Below are positions 37,333-46,507 of a stretch of DNA of 64,000 bases, piece after piece. The stretch's first letter is position 1. Each line of letters opens with the position of its first letter. The translations under genes and the position numbers were made by a program. Under the pieces are notes generated by a model. It did not search any database. It was not told the DNA's origin and saw nothing but the letters and a program-made list of their open reading frames with translations. The DNA is from Thalassospira australica (GTDB lineage: Bacteria; Pseudomonadota; Alphaproteobacteria; Rhodospirillales; Thalassospiraceae): NCBI RefSeq assembly GCF_000763295.1, contig NZ_JRJE01000030.1:85021-149020 (forward strand), read 5' to 3'.

Positions 37333-38052
37333 ATGACAAACGAACGCACCTTTAAAAGCGGCGATGAAATGCTTGCGGCAATGGTCAAGGAAACCATTGA
37401 TCGTCTGGAATTCGCCATTGCAACCCGCGGCCACGCCAGCATTGCTGTTGCCGGTGGACGTTTCCCAAAGCCGCTGTTTGAAACACTTTCCAAAGCCCGC
37501 CTTGATTGGTCAAAAGTGGTTGTCACCCTTGGCGATGATCGCTGGGTCGGGCTTGATGATGATCAGTCCAATGAAAAGCTGGTTCGTGACCATCTGTTTA
37601 TCAACGAGGCGCAGAACGCCCGGTTTGTATCGCTGAAAACATCAGACAGCAGCCCGGAAGATGCAGTCGAAACCGTGAGCGCGCGTCTACGAACCGAAAT
37701 GCATTGGCCGATTGATATCGTATTTCTGGGGATGGGGGATGACGGCCATACGGCATCGCTTTTCCCATCCTCAACGCCCGAAGCCCTGCGCAAGGGGCTT
37801 TATCCCGAACATGGCGAAATCGTCGCCGCTGCCCGCCCGACCGTATCCCCGGTTCCGCGCATCAGCATGACGTTGCCCGCCATTCTTAACGCCCGGTATA
37901 TTGGAATCCATATTACCGGACAGTCCAAATGGTCGACCTATGAGACCGCGAAAAACGGCACCGAAATCGAAGAGATGCCGGTTCGCGCAATCTTGCAACA
38001 GACTGACGTTCCCGTCGATCTGTGGTGGAGCGCCGAGAACCCGAAAGGCTGA
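37333..38052 (+). CDS. pgl: 6-phosphogluconolactonase
   Basis: 239 residues. [30 protein letters not shown] and [15 protein letters not shown] are the three family motifs of the DevB/SOL type. Hydrolyses 6-phosphogluconolactone. GGGAAGAAG lies before the ATG. It is followed 5 bases later by edd. Confidence 0.94.
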   Translation: MTNERTFKSGDEMLAAMVKETIDRLEFAIATRGHASIAVAGGRFPKPLFETLSKARLDWSKVVVTLGDDRWVGLDDDQSNEKLVRDHLFINEAQNARFVSLKTSDSSPEDAVETVSARLRTEMHWPIDIVFLGMGDDGHTASLFPSSTPEALRKGLYPEHGEIVAAARPTVSPVPRISMTLPAILNARYIGIHITGQSKWSTYETAKNGTEIEEMPVRAILQQTDVPVDLWWSAENPKG

Positions 38053-38057
38053 ACCCC

Positions 38058-39890
38058 ATGAAACGTGAAATCGAACAGATTACAAAACGCATTATCGAGC
38101 GTTCCAAACCAACCCGCGAAGCATATCTTGCCAAGATCGAGGCAGCGGCATCCGATCGCCCGCATCGATCCGCCTTGTCATGCGGCAACCTTGCCCATGC
38201 CTCTGCCGGGTGCAGTGCTGCTGACAAGGAACGTATCAATGGTGACGAGGGTGCCAATCTTGGCATCGTGACGTCCTACAACGATATGCTCTCGGCCCAT
38301 CAGCCACTGGGTGTCTATCCGGACCGTATCAAAAAGGCTGTGTTTGAGGCCGGTGGCACCGCACAGGTCGCCGGTGGTGTTCCTGCCATGTGTGATGGTG
38401 TGACCCAAGGCCGCCCGGGCATGGAGCTTAGCCTGTTTTCGCGTGACGTGATCGCGATGTCGACGGCGGTTTCCCTGTCTCATGATGTGTTTGATGCCGC
38501 GATGTATCTTGGTGTGTGCGACAAAATCGTTCCGGGTCTTGTCATGGGCGCATTGTCCTATGGTCATATTCCGGCTGTCTTTGTTCCGGCGGGGCCGATG
38601 CCATCAGGTCTTCCGAACGATGAAAAGGCCCGCATCCGTCAGCTTTATGCCCAAGGCAAGGTTGGTCGCAAGGAACTGCTGGAGGCCGAAACGGCCTCTT
38701 ATCACAGCCCGGGTACCTGTACTTTCTATGGCACGGCGAACTCCAACCAAATGCTGATGGAAGTCATGGGGCTGCATCTGCCTGGTGCGGCGTTTGTCAA
38801 TCCGAACACCGAATTGCGCGATGCGCTGACCGAAGAAGCCGCACGTCGTGCACTTGCGATTACGAAACTTGGCAATGACTATCGCCCGATAGGCAAGGTT
38901 CTGGATGAAAAGGCCTTTGTGAACGGTATCGTTGGGTTGCTTGCGACCGGTGGGTCAACCAACCATACCCTGCATCTGCCGGCCATGGCACGTGCTGCCG
39001 GGATCGAGCTTCGCTGGGATGATTTTGACGAATTGTCGCGTCTGGTGCCGCTTCTGTGCCGCGTCTATCCGAACGGGCAGGCCGATGTGAACCATTTCCA
39101 TGCCGCAGGCGGTATGGGCTTTGTGATTTCGGACCTTTTGAAAAACGGCATTCTGCACCCGGATCTTGAAACCATTCATACTGGTGGCATGGCAGCCTAT
39201 GGCACCGAGCCGTATCTGGATAACGGCAAACTTGCATGGCGAGATGCCCCAGCCGACAGTCAGGACGAAGATATCCTGCGTCCGGCAGAAAAGGCATTCA
39301 GTGCCGATGGTGGTCTTCGGATGCTTGCGGGCAATCTTGGTCGTTCCGTCATCAAGGTTTCTGCTGTGAAGCCGGAAAACCGCGTGATCGAAGCCCCGGC
39401 AGCGGTGTTCTCATCGCAGGAAGAAATGATGGCGGCCTTCAAGGATGGCAAGCTTCATCGTGATGTGATCTGTGTTGTACGTTTCCAGGGGCCGAAAGCC
39501 AACGGCATGCCCGAACTGCACAAACTGACCCCGCCGCTTGGTGTGCTTCAGGACCTTGGGTACAAGGTTGCCCTTGTGACCGATGGCCGTATGTCTGGCG
39601 CATCGGGCAAGGTCCCTGCCGCCATTCACGTTACGCCAGAAGGCATGATGAACGGCCCGATCGCCAAGGTCAAAGATGGCGATATCATCCGGCTTGATGC
39701 CGAAACCGGTGAATTGTTGCTTAATGTCACTGACGAAGAACTTGCCAAACGTGACTTTGCGACCTTTGACCATAAGGCCGAACATCAGGACGGCTTTGGC
39801 CGCGAGATGTTTGGTGTCTTCCGCGAACATGTCGGTCTGGCGGAACTTGGTGCTTCTGCTGCCTTCCCGGGGGAGGCTGAAGTCGCGTAA
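38058..39890 (+). CDS. edd: Phosphogluconate dehydratase
   Basis: 610 residues, IlvD/Edd family with a [4Fe-4S] cluster. [14 protein letters not shown], the Cys in [15 protein letters not shown] and the C-terminal [21 protein letters not shown] are characteristic. Converts 6-phosphogluconate to 2-keto-3-deoxy-6-phosphogluconate. ATG 38058 is used because the upstream extension would run into pgl. The stop overlaps the glk start as TAATG. Confidence 0.96.
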   Translation: MKREIEQITKRIIERSKPTREAYLAKIEAAASDRPHRSALSCGNLAHASAGCSAADKERINGDEGANLGIVTSYNDMLSAHQPLGVYPDRIKKAVFEAGGTAQVAGGVPAMCDGVTQGRPGMELSLFSRDVIAMSTAVSLSHDVFDAAMYLGVCDKIVPGLVMGALSYGHIPAVFVPAGPMPSGLPNDEKARIRQLYAQGKVGRKELLEAETASYHSPGTCTFYGTANSNQMLMEVMGLHLPGAAFVNPNTELRDALTEEAARRALAITKLGNDYRPIGKVLDEKAFVNGIVGLLATGGSTNHTLHLPAMARAAGIELRWDDFDELSRLVPLLCRVYPNGQADVNHFHAAGGMGFVISDLLKNGILHPDLETIHTGGMAAYGTEPYLDNGKLAWRDAPADSQDEDILRPAEKAFSADGGLRMLAGNLGRSVIKVSAVKPENRVIEAPAAVFSSQEEMMAAFKDGKLHRDVICVVRFQGPKANGMPELHKLTPPLGVLQDLGYKVALVTDGRMSGASGKVPAAIHVTPEGMMNGPIAKVKDGDIIRLDAETGELLLNVTDEELAKRDFATFDHKAEHQDGFGREMFGVFREHVGLAELGASAAFPGEAEVA

Positions 39891-40828
39891 TGCAGCTTGT
39901 TGGTGATATTGGCGGGACCAATGCCCGCTTTGCCTGGCTGGATGCGGCCGGTGATCCCCATACACCCATGACATTGCCGGTGCGTGACTATGACACAATC
40001 GGTGATGCCATGCGCGATTTTATGGCCAAAACCGATTGTACAGATTTACGTGAATTTGCTGTGGCGGTGGCATGTCCGGCCATGGCAGATACAGTCAAAT
40101 TCACCAATAATCCGTGGGTGTTTTCCAAGGACGCGCTCAAGGCTGAATTCAACCTTGATCGTCTTGTCGTCGTCAATGACTTCACCGGTCTTGCGATGTC
40201 GGTACCCTATCTGGGGCAAGAAGACCTGATCACGCTATTTGATGGTCCGGGGCGACCGGGCCTGCCATTGGCCGTGGTCGGGGCAGGAACCGGTCTTGGC
40301 GTGTCGGGGCTTTTACCCCATGAAGGCAAATGGTTGCCCATTCAGGGCGAAGGTGGGCATGTCTCGTTGCCGGCGGTGGATGATCTTGATTATGAGATCG
40401 TCAAGTTTCTGGGCAAGGAGCTTGATCGCGTATCGGCCGAACGGGTGCTTTCGGGCATGGGCATCGAAAACCTGTATCGGGCACTGGCAGCGATTGACGG
40501 GCTTGATGTCCCGCCCAAAACGGCCGCAGAGGTCGTTGACGGGGCGCTTAAGGATCATGATGCCCTGTGTCTTAAGGTTCTGGATCGGTTCTGTCTGTTC
40601 TTGGGCGGCGTGGCCGGTGACCTTGTCCTGACACTTGGCGCCTTTGATGGTGTGTTTATTGGTGGCGGCATTGGTCCGCGCATTACTGACCATATGAAAC
40701 AAAGCGGTCTGAAAGAGCGGATGATCGCCAAGGGCCGTTTCCGTGATTTAATGAATGATGTGCCGGTGCGCCTGATGACGGCGAAATACCCGGCCCTGAT
40801 CGGTTGTGCCAAAATATTGACGGCCTGA
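39890..40828 (+). CDS. glk: Glucokinase
   Basis: 312 residues, ASKHA fold. GDIGGTNARFAW (residues 4-15) is the phosphate loop, followed by NDFTGLA with the catalytic Asp, GAGTGLGVSGL, and GEGGHVSLP with the sugar-binding Glu/His. Start overlaps the edd stop by one base, so coupled translation is likely. Supplies glucose 6-phosphate to zwf. Confidence 0.95.
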   Translation: MQLVGDIGGTNARFAWLDAAGDPHTPMTLPVRDYDTIGDAMRDFMAKTDCTDLREFAVAVACPAMADTVKFTNNPWVFSKDALKAEFNLDRLVVVNDFTGLAMSVPYLGQEDLITLFDGPGRPGLPLAVVGAGTGLGVSGLLPHEGKWLPIQGEGGHVSLPAVDDLDYEIVKFLGKELDRVSAERVLSGMGIENLYRALAAIDGLDVPPKTAAEVVDGALKDHDALCLKVLDRFCLFLGGVAGDLVLTLGAFDGVFIGGGIGPRITDHMKQSGLKERMIAKGRFRDLMNDVPVRLMTAKYPALIGCAKILTA

Positions 40829-40851
40829 CCGGCAAACTGGAGGAAGAGTTT

Positions 40852-41493
40852 ATGAGCCTTTCATCGCGTGAAATTCTGTCCAAAGCCCCGGTGGTGCCGG
40901 TTCTGGTGATCGAAGACGCAAATGACGCTGTGCCATTGGCCAAGGCGTTGGTCGCGGGCGGTTTGCCCGTGCTTGAAATCACCCTGCGCAGTGCTGCGGC
41001 TGAAGAAAGCATCAAACGCATTATCGCCGAAGTTCCCGACGCCATCACTGGTGTTGGCACTGTGATTAATGCCAAGCAGATGGAACGGATGGCCGAAATC
41101 GGTTGCGCCTTTGCTGTGTCGCCCGGTCATACTGAAAGTTTGCTGAAATCAGCAGCCGACACAGGATTGCCGTTACTGCCTGGCGCGGGAACACCGTCAG
41201 AGATCATGAACCTGATCGATCACGGGTATGACATTTTGAAGTTCTTCCCGGCAGAACAGCAGGGTGGGGTTTCGATGCTCAAGGCCATTTCCGGCCCGAT
41301 ACCCCAAGTGCAATTCTGCCCGACGGGTGGGGTATCGCTTTCCAATCTTGGGGATTATCTGGCATTGCCAAACATCATCACTGTTGGCGGGTCGTGGGTT
41401 GCGCCCAAGGATGCGGTCAAGGCCGGTGATTGGGCAAAGATCACCCAACTGGCACAAGAAGCAACGGATAAGGTCAAGGCGCTTCGTGCCTGA
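40852..41493 (+). CDS. eda: KDPG/KHG aldolase
   Basis: 213 residues. LEITLRSA contains the catalytic Glu, GVGTV follows, and the Schiff-base Lys is in YDILKFFPAE. Cleaves KDPG to pyruvate and glyceraldehyde 3-phosphate, the last step of the pathway. GGAGGAAGAG precedes ATG 40852. It is the final gene of the operon and is followed by a terminator. Confidence 0.95.
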   Translation: MSLSSREILSKAPVVPVLVIEDANDAVPLAKALVAGGLPVLEITLRSAAAEESIKRIIAEVPDAITGVGTVINAKQMERMAEIGCAFAVSPGHTESLLKSAADTGLPLLPGAGTPSEIMNLIDHGYDILKFFPAEQQGGVSMLKAISGPIPQVQFCPTGGVSLSNLGDYLALPNIITVGGSWVAPKDAVKAGDWAKITQLAQEATDKVKALRA

Positions 41494-41545
41494 TGATGGA
41501 ATGCCAACCGGCTTGGATAGTTGCATCCGTGCCGTTCTAAACGCA

Positions 41546-41577
41546 AAAAAGGGACCCGCGTGGGTCCCTTTTTCAAT
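41546..41577. terminator. Bidirectional terminator between eda and a convergent small gene
   Basis: AAAAAGGGACCC pairs with GGGTCCCTTTTT around GCGT. Both strands end in U-runs. Confidence 0.9.
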
Positions 41578-41622
41578 CAGGGTCGTCCATGCGACTTTCT
41601 CGGCGTCGCGTCCGTTCACGCC

Positions 41623-41856
41623 TTAGCGTGAGATGCGGTCAACGTACCAGGTGGTACCGTTGAATTTACGCTGCAGGCCAAGGTCGGCAAGTTCGGCATG
41701 GCTAAGCGAATCCCAACCGTAGCTGGTGGCTTTTTTGTCGCGGGCAGTGGTGAACTTGCTTGCGATCTGGCTCAGAAGCGACCCGAACGGCATACGCTTG
41801 GTGAACGGGTCTGATGCGACGTTGAACTGCGGTGCAGCGGAAACCGTGTGTGCCAT
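41623..41856 (-). CDS. DUF1127-like small protein
   Basis: 77 residues. The C-terminal half (GWDSLSHAELADLGLQRKFN) matches the DUF1127 pattern in which a conserved Leu-Ser-x-x-Glu-Leu-x-Asp-x-Gly-Leu helix is followed by Arg. AAAGGAGG lies 6 bases before the ATG. DUF1127 proteins in alphaproteobacteria have been linked to RNA degradation and nutrient stress; no specific role is claimed. Confidence 0.75.
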   Translation of the reverse strand: MAHTVSAAPQFNVASDPFTKRMPFGSLLSQIASKFTTARDKKATSYGWDSLSHAELADLGLQRKFNGTTWYVDRISR

Positions 41857-42004
41857 AATGGCCTCCTTTGATCTACGGTTGAGTATCTTGCGATTTCTGG
41901 AAAATGTCATATGCGAAATAAAACGGGAATTAGGTTGTTTTGCATATTTAATGTGCGAAAATGCACAGAAATCGAAGCCATTTTTCAGGGAGTCAGAACG
42001 GGTC

Positions 42005-42874
42005 ATGAATTGGGATGATTTACGCTACTTCCTTGTTCTAGCACAGGAAAACAGCCTTTCGGGCGCTGCGCGACGTCTGCGAAAAGAGCATACCACAGTT
42101 GCGCGTAGGGTAGAGGCGCTCGAAAGTGACCTCGGAACCAAGCTTTTTGATCGACTGCCGCGTGGTTGGCAATTGACTGCTGCGGGGCGAAATCTTGTGC
42201 CTGTTGCCGAACGAGTCGAAGAAGAAGCTCTGACCTTCGAACGTCAGGCCAAGGGGGATGAAGCCGCCCACGGGGTGGTGCGTATTTCCGTGCCACCTGT
42301 TGCAGGGCGGGTGTTGTTTGCCCCGCGTCTTGCCAGATTGCTCAAGGCGCACAAGGGGCTTGAATTTGAAATCATTGGGGCTGCCAATATCGTTAATCTT
42401 GCGCGCCGCGAAGCCGATGTGGCGGTGCGTATGATCACCCCGCATGAACCGGGGTTGATCACGCGGAAGCTCGTTGAGTTGGGGGTTGGGCTATATGGTG
42501 CTGTTGGTTATCGCGACCGGGTTGCCGAAATGGATTGGGAAATCTGCGGTTATGATGACACGGCTTATGGGGCTGCAAAATTCGAGTTTGTCCGTAATGT
42601 GCTAGGAAGGGAATTGCCCTGCCGTTTTCGATCCGATGAAACAGAAACCGTTCGACAGTTTATAACGGCCGGACATGGGGTCGGTGTGTTGCCACGGTAT
42701 CTTGGTGACAAGGATGATGAACTTGAACTCATCCATGCAGACCTTGATGGACAAAGCCGTGAAAGTGTCTGGATGTTGGTGCACCCCGACATGCGCCGCT
42801 CGCCGGGGGTGCGTCTTGTGATGGACGCTCTGATCAAGGCAGCCGACAATATTGCCGAAGAGTTTCAGGTCTGA
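42005..42874 (+). CDS. LysR-family transcriptional regulator
   Basis: 289 residues. The N-terminal winged HTH (DLRYFLVLAQENSLSGAARRLRKEHTTVARRVEALE) is followed by the substrate-binding domain, with READVAVRM and FITAGHGVGVLPRYL as family landmarks. It starts 148 bases after the divergent DUF1127 gene. A decayed second copy follows directly. Its target and ligand are unknown. Confidence 0.9.
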   Translation: MNWDDLRYFLVLAQENSLSGAARRLRKEHTTVARRVEALESDLGTKLFDRLPRGWQLTAAGRNLVPVAERVEEEALTFERQAKGDEAAHGVVRISVPPVAGRVLFAPRLARLLKAHKGLEFEIIGAANIVNLARREADVAVRMITPHEPGLITRKLVELGVGLYGAVGYRDRVAEMDWEICGYDDTAYGAAKFEFVRNVLGRELPCRFRSDETETVRQFITAGHGVGVLPRYLGDKDDELELIHADLDGQSRESVWMLVHPDMRRSPGVRLVMDALIKAADNIAEEFQV

Positions 42875-42888
42875 GCAGCGGCACCAAA

Positions 42889-43365
42889 ACACATCTTCAT
42901 GACGCAGATGTTGCTGTGCGGATGGCAATGCCGGATCAAGACGGGGCGATTTCCCGTAAACGAACGAATCTGCGCTTTGCAGTTTATGCGGCAAAGGGCT
43001 CCGCGACCCGTGTGCCGCAAGAAAAATGGGAATTTTGTGCCAACTACCACAATCCATCTGACGACAATCAGCAAGGTTGGCTGTGGAACAAGCTGGGCCG
43101 TGAACTGTCAGTATGGGTACAGCTGATGACACCCAGACCATTTTGACCTTTGTTGCTGCGGGACACGGGGTGGGACTGTTGCCGCGCTACATCGCGGATC
43201 CCGATGATCGGCTTGAACTGGTTCTTGATGATGCTCCGGATAAGGTCAGCAAACCCGTCTAGTTGGTTGTGCATCCCTATATGCGTCGGTCCCCGGGGGG
43301 AAAGAATGGTCATGGATGCATCAATCAAAGTCACCGAAAGCATTCCGGTGAAATACAAGTCCTGA
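42889..43365 (+). pseudogene. Decayed LysR-family gene fragment
   Basis: Pieces of a LysR substrate-binding domain remain in more than one frame: ADVAVRM near 42907, then FVAAGHGVGLLPRYIADPDDRLELV near 43147-43225, an in-frame stop after SKPV at 43259, then VVHPYMRRSPG and, after a frame change, VMDASIKV. These match positions of the intact gene upstream (AGHGVGVLPRYL, VHPDMRRSPG, VMDALIKA). The DNA-binding domain is missing. It is a diverged paralogue, not a recent exact duplication. Confidence 0.75.
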
Positions 43366-43367
43366 TT

Positions 43368-44423
43368 CTACAACCACCCAAGTTGCCGGGCAGATGCCAG
43401 TAACAACATCACCCCGAACAGGGTAATGGTTGCAGCCCCGGCAAAGCCAACCGTGCGTCGAATAGTACCGGATGTAGATTCGGAAAAGCCAAACAGATTT
43501 TGTGTGCCGGTACGGATACCAATCGCTGCGAGGCCGATCAGGCTGATTGTCAGTGCGACGCCAACAGCCATGGCAAATGCTGCCCCGATCCCGATCAGAA
43601 ACATGCCGTTTGCAAGCGTAAAAAGCAGTACAAGGATTGATCCGGTACAGGGGCGCAAGCCAACAACAATGCCGCTTGTGATCATCTGCCAGTCGGTTTG
43701 AGCAACCGGCGAGTGGGTGGGGTGTTCGTGATTATGGTCATGATCATGATGGTCGTGATGGTGATCATGGCCATGGCTGTGGGGTGTCGGTCCATGATGA
43801 TCACAACAATCATCACGCCCTTGCAGAATGCGCAATCCCATGACGGCGCCAAGGACTGCAATCAGCGCATATGAAACAGCCTCCATGATCAGGCCGTTCT
43901 TGGTCACGGCGGCCGGGCCAAGGTTCAGGACCAAGGTCAGGCCACCAACCATGATAATTGCTGATACGGCCTGAACCATGGCAATCAGGCTTCCCATGGC
44001 AACACCCTGTTTCCATCCCGCATCGCGTGACAGGAAATAGGTGGTCGTGATCATTTTACCATGCCCGGGACCAGCGGCATGAAACACCCCATAGGCAAAA
44101 GAAAGGGCAATGATCATCAGGCCCGGCCAAAAACTGTCGCCATTTTTGGCATCGCGCAGGGTTGCGGTGATTTCGCGGTTCAATTTGGTCTGGATGATAA
44201 CCGTTTGACCAATAATACCCGAAAGCCAGTCAGGCAGGGCAATTAAACTGTCATCTTCGGTGTCACTTTGCTGTACCAGGCTTGGTTCTGTGCTTTCAGC
44301 CGTGCCGCGCCCAAGCAGGTTCGATGACTGTGCCCAGGCCGGATCAGTCGACGAGAACGAAATCACCAGGAGCAAGGCCGCCAGAACCGCTGCCATCTGC
44401 CACTTTGCCGGAACAAACAACAT
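43368..44423 (-). CDS. NicO/RcnA-family metal transporter
   Basis: About 350 residues with a signal-like first helix ending AWAQ and six further membrane helices. FHAAGPGHGKM is the metal-binding signature of the NicO family. A cytoplasmic His-rich loop (repeats of HDHHHDHHDHDH type) lies near residue 215, and GLRPCTGSILVLLF follows. The start is uncertain: 44423 gives a credible signal sequence, 44471 would overlap the preceding gene by 128 bases. It is the last gene of the Zur-boxed unit. NicO proteins move Ni2+ or Co2+, in either direction; zinc is inferred from context. Confidence 0.82.
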   Translation of the reverse strand: MLFVPAKWQMAAVLAALLLVISFSSTDPAWAQSSNLLGRGTAESTEPSLVQQSDTEDDSLIALPDWLSGIIGQTVIIQTKLNREITATLRDAKNGDSFWPGLMIIALSFAYGVFHAAGPGHGKMITTTYFLSRDAGWKQGVAMGSLIAMVQAVSAIIMVGGLTLVLNLGPAAVTKNGLIMEAVSYALIAVLGAVMGLRILQGRDDCCDHHGPTPHSHGHDHHHDHHDHDHNHEHPTHSPVAQTDWQMITSGIVVGLRPCTGSILVLLFTLANGMFLIGIGAAFAMAVGVALTISLIGLAAIGIRTGTQNLFGFSESTSGTIRRTVGFAGAATITLFGVMLLLASARQLGWL

Positions 44424-45039
44424 CGGCACGGACCGGAGCGACAAGGTCAAAATAGATGCGGTTCTTTTCATCTTCGCTCATCTCGAAATGGCAGGACAGG
44501 TTCTTGGCGCCGGAAAACAGGACCGGATCGACCTGCGTGTAGGCGACATCGATATAATATTCCGCGTCATAGACCGACAGGCTGATGGCATCCTTGGTCG
44601 GATCCAGCGGGGTCGAAAGGTTCAGCTTGAAATCATAACTGACCCGGCGGTCGTCAGTGATATCTGCGGTGAAATCTGATGCGCTGCTAAAGGTGACCAG
44701 TTCTTCATTCTGGCGGAGATGGGTGAGCCATGAAAATTCGGACAGTGCCGCAAATGCATTGTCATGAACGGCGGTATTTTCCGCGCCAAAGAATCGGGTG
44801 TCATGGTTTTTGTCGAATTCGTCGATCATGGTCATGCTGAACAGATCATCAAACAGCCAGTGAACACGAACAGCGGTGATCATGTCATCTTCAAACACAA
44901 ATTCGGCATTTGCATCAATCCAGACATGCGGATGGGCAAATGCCGAATGGCTGGTTGCCAGCATCAATGTACCAGCAACCAGCGAACTCGAAACAATATT
45001 ACGAACCCTGCCCGAGGCATTCGACAAGGGCGTCAACAT
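44344..45039 (-). CDS. DUF1007 periplasmic protein
   Basis: 231 residues with a Sec signal ending HSAFA. The mature protein begins HPHVWIDANAEFVFED, the characteristic DUF1007 N-terminus, whose HPH could bind metal once the signal is removed. The ATG at 45039 lies inside the end of znuA (41-base overlap), and the 3' end overlaps the nicO gene, so the three are tightly linked. DUF1007 proteins are regularly encoded next to NicO permeases and probably deliver or receive metal. Confidence 0.8.
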   Translation of the reverse strand: MLTPLSNASGRVRNIVSSSLVAGTLMLATSHSAFAHPHVWIDANAEFVFEDDMITAVRVHWLFDDLFSMTMIDEFDKNHDTRFFGAENTAVHDNAFAALSEFSWLTHLRQNEELVTFSSASDFTADITDDRRVSYDFKLNLSTPLDPTKDAISLSVYDAEYYIDVAYTQVDPVLFSGAKNLSCHFEMSEDEKNRIYFDLVAPVRADVVCSGKVADGSGSGGLAPGDFVLVD

Positions 45040-46141
45040 TCTGCTTAAGAATTTCCTGATAGGCGTTTGGCCCGGCATCAATCTTTGCGCCCAGCGGATC
45101 AAGGATCCCGGTGCGAATGCCGGTGTCTGAGACAACGGCTTGGACGATTGCCGGGCGGAATTGTGGTTCGGCAAAGATGCAGACGGCGCCTGTGTCACGA
45201 ATTTTTTCTTCGATTTCATGAAGGCGTTTTGCTCCGGGCTTTTGATCGGGCGATACGGTGATTGATCCGATTGCATTCAAGCCAAAGCCGGATTCGAGAT
45301 ACTGGTACGCATCATGGAATACGACATAAGGCTGGTTTTGGATCGGCGCAACCTGTGTCCTGAGATCATTACCAAGCTTTTCCAAGCTTGCAAGTAACGT
45401 CTGCAGGTTTTCGCGGTAGTCCGCGGCATGTTCGGGATCAATTTCTGCCAGTTCATCGGCAATCGCGATTGCGATGGTTGCACCGTTGGCCGGGTTCATC
45501 CAGATGTGTGTATCAACATCGTCATGTGCGTGATGGTCTTCTTCATGGTGTGCGTCATGACCGGCATGTTCTTCTTCATGTTCATGCTCATGCTCATGCT
45601 CATCATTTGCGTGTTCGTTATGGTCGTGATCATCATGGCTGTCATGGTCGTGATCTTCATGGTCACCATGCTCGTCATGATCATCGCCAGCATGGTCTTC
45701 ATGGTCTTCATCACCGTGATCATGCATGTGGCCTTCCCATGTGCCACCTTCGCGCGTCTCCAGCAGCGAAAGGCCGCGTAAGGAAACAAGTTCAAGCTGA
45801 TGGCTGTCTTCTGACAGGGTTTGCAGCGGCTTTTGCAGGAAGCCTTCCAAAGCGTGGGAAACATAAACCACAAGATCAGCATCGCGCAGCGCGCGCGCTT
45901 CGCTCGGTCGCATGGAATAGGCATGCGGGCTTGAAGCGCCGTCAATCAAAAGAACCGGCTCGCCGACACCCTGCATGATTGCACTCGTGATGCTGTGGAT
46001 CGGTTTGATCGATGTCACGACTTGGGGTGCATCATCACCATGTGCTGCCGCAGGTGTGCTGAGGCTAAGCGAAAGCGGGACGGTTGCAATAAGCGGCGCA
46101 GCAAGAAGAAAACGCATGAACGAAGGAGGGAAGGATGACAT
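44999..46141 (-). CDS. znuA: High-affinity zinc-binding protein ZnuA
   Basis: 380 residues with a Sec signal ending TPAAA. Cluster A-I features are IKPIHSI with the first His, THIWMNP with the second, VFHDAYQYL with the third, and EPQ in the C-lobe. An unusually long His/Asp/Glu loop of about 80 residues (roughly 127-210) separates the first two. The start at 46141 is used; 46171 would nearly abut the Zur box. No znuB or znuC gene is present in this operon, which continues into DUF1007 and nicO. Confidence 0.88.
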   Translation of the reverse strand: MSSFPPSFMRFLLAAPLIATVPLSLSLSTPAAAHGDDAPQVVTSIKPIHSITSAIMQGVGEPVLLIDGASSPHAYSMRPSEARALRDADLVVYVSHALEGFLQKPLQTLSEDSHQLELVSLRGLSLLETREGGTWEGHMHDHGDEDHEDHAGDDHDEHGDHEDHDHDSHDDHDHNEHANDEHEHEHEHEEEHAGHDAHHEEDHHAHDDVDTHIWMNPANGATIAIAIADELAEIDPEHAADYRENLQTLLASLEKLGNDLRTQVAPIQNQPYVVFHDAYQYLESGFGLNAIGSITVSPDQKPGAKRLHEIEEKIRDTGAVCIFAEPQFRPAIVQAVVSDTGIRTGILDPLGAKIDAGPNAYQEILKQNVDALVECLGQGS

Positions 46142-46181
46142 GAATTCGATCCGGTTTGTGAAGGCAATCATTTTGAATTTT

Positions 46182-46205
46182 CTTGTTATGTTATATCATA
46201 ACAAG
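46182..46205. promoter_or_regulatory. Zur box before znuA
   Basis: Perfect 9-bp arms CTTGTTATG and CATAACAAG flank 6 AT bases. This matches the GTTAT-type Zur site of Alphaproteobacteria. On the minus strand a TTGACT -35-like hexamer lies just upstream. The remainder up to 46507 contains no recognisable gene. Confidence 0.8.
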
Positions 46206-46507
46206 AAGTCAAGGGAATAGATTGCGGAGACTGTTGGATGGGTTGATGCTTTGCGTCTATTAAATGTTATTTCTTGATCGTAATAAGGCTATTTCACAGC
46301 CGAAATGAAAAATCTGCATTGGAAGTTATTTTGCTGGAAGCCTTGCGACATAACGTGTGAGCATCGGTTTTCAGCAGTCCGATGCCGCATCGAATGTGCG
46401 AACCAATGCATCTGTGCCCAGTGGATTGTCAAAACTGCGGGCTTCAGATGAGAGGGAAACTGTGCCTCCAATAGATCGTGGGCCCAACAAATGTCGGGCC
46501 GCACAAT

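Noticed and set aside
45490..45765. Short-period repeats that look CRISPR-like or satellite-like
   Set aside because: They are His, Asp and Glu codons of the ZnuA loop, in frame, with no spacers of uniform length.
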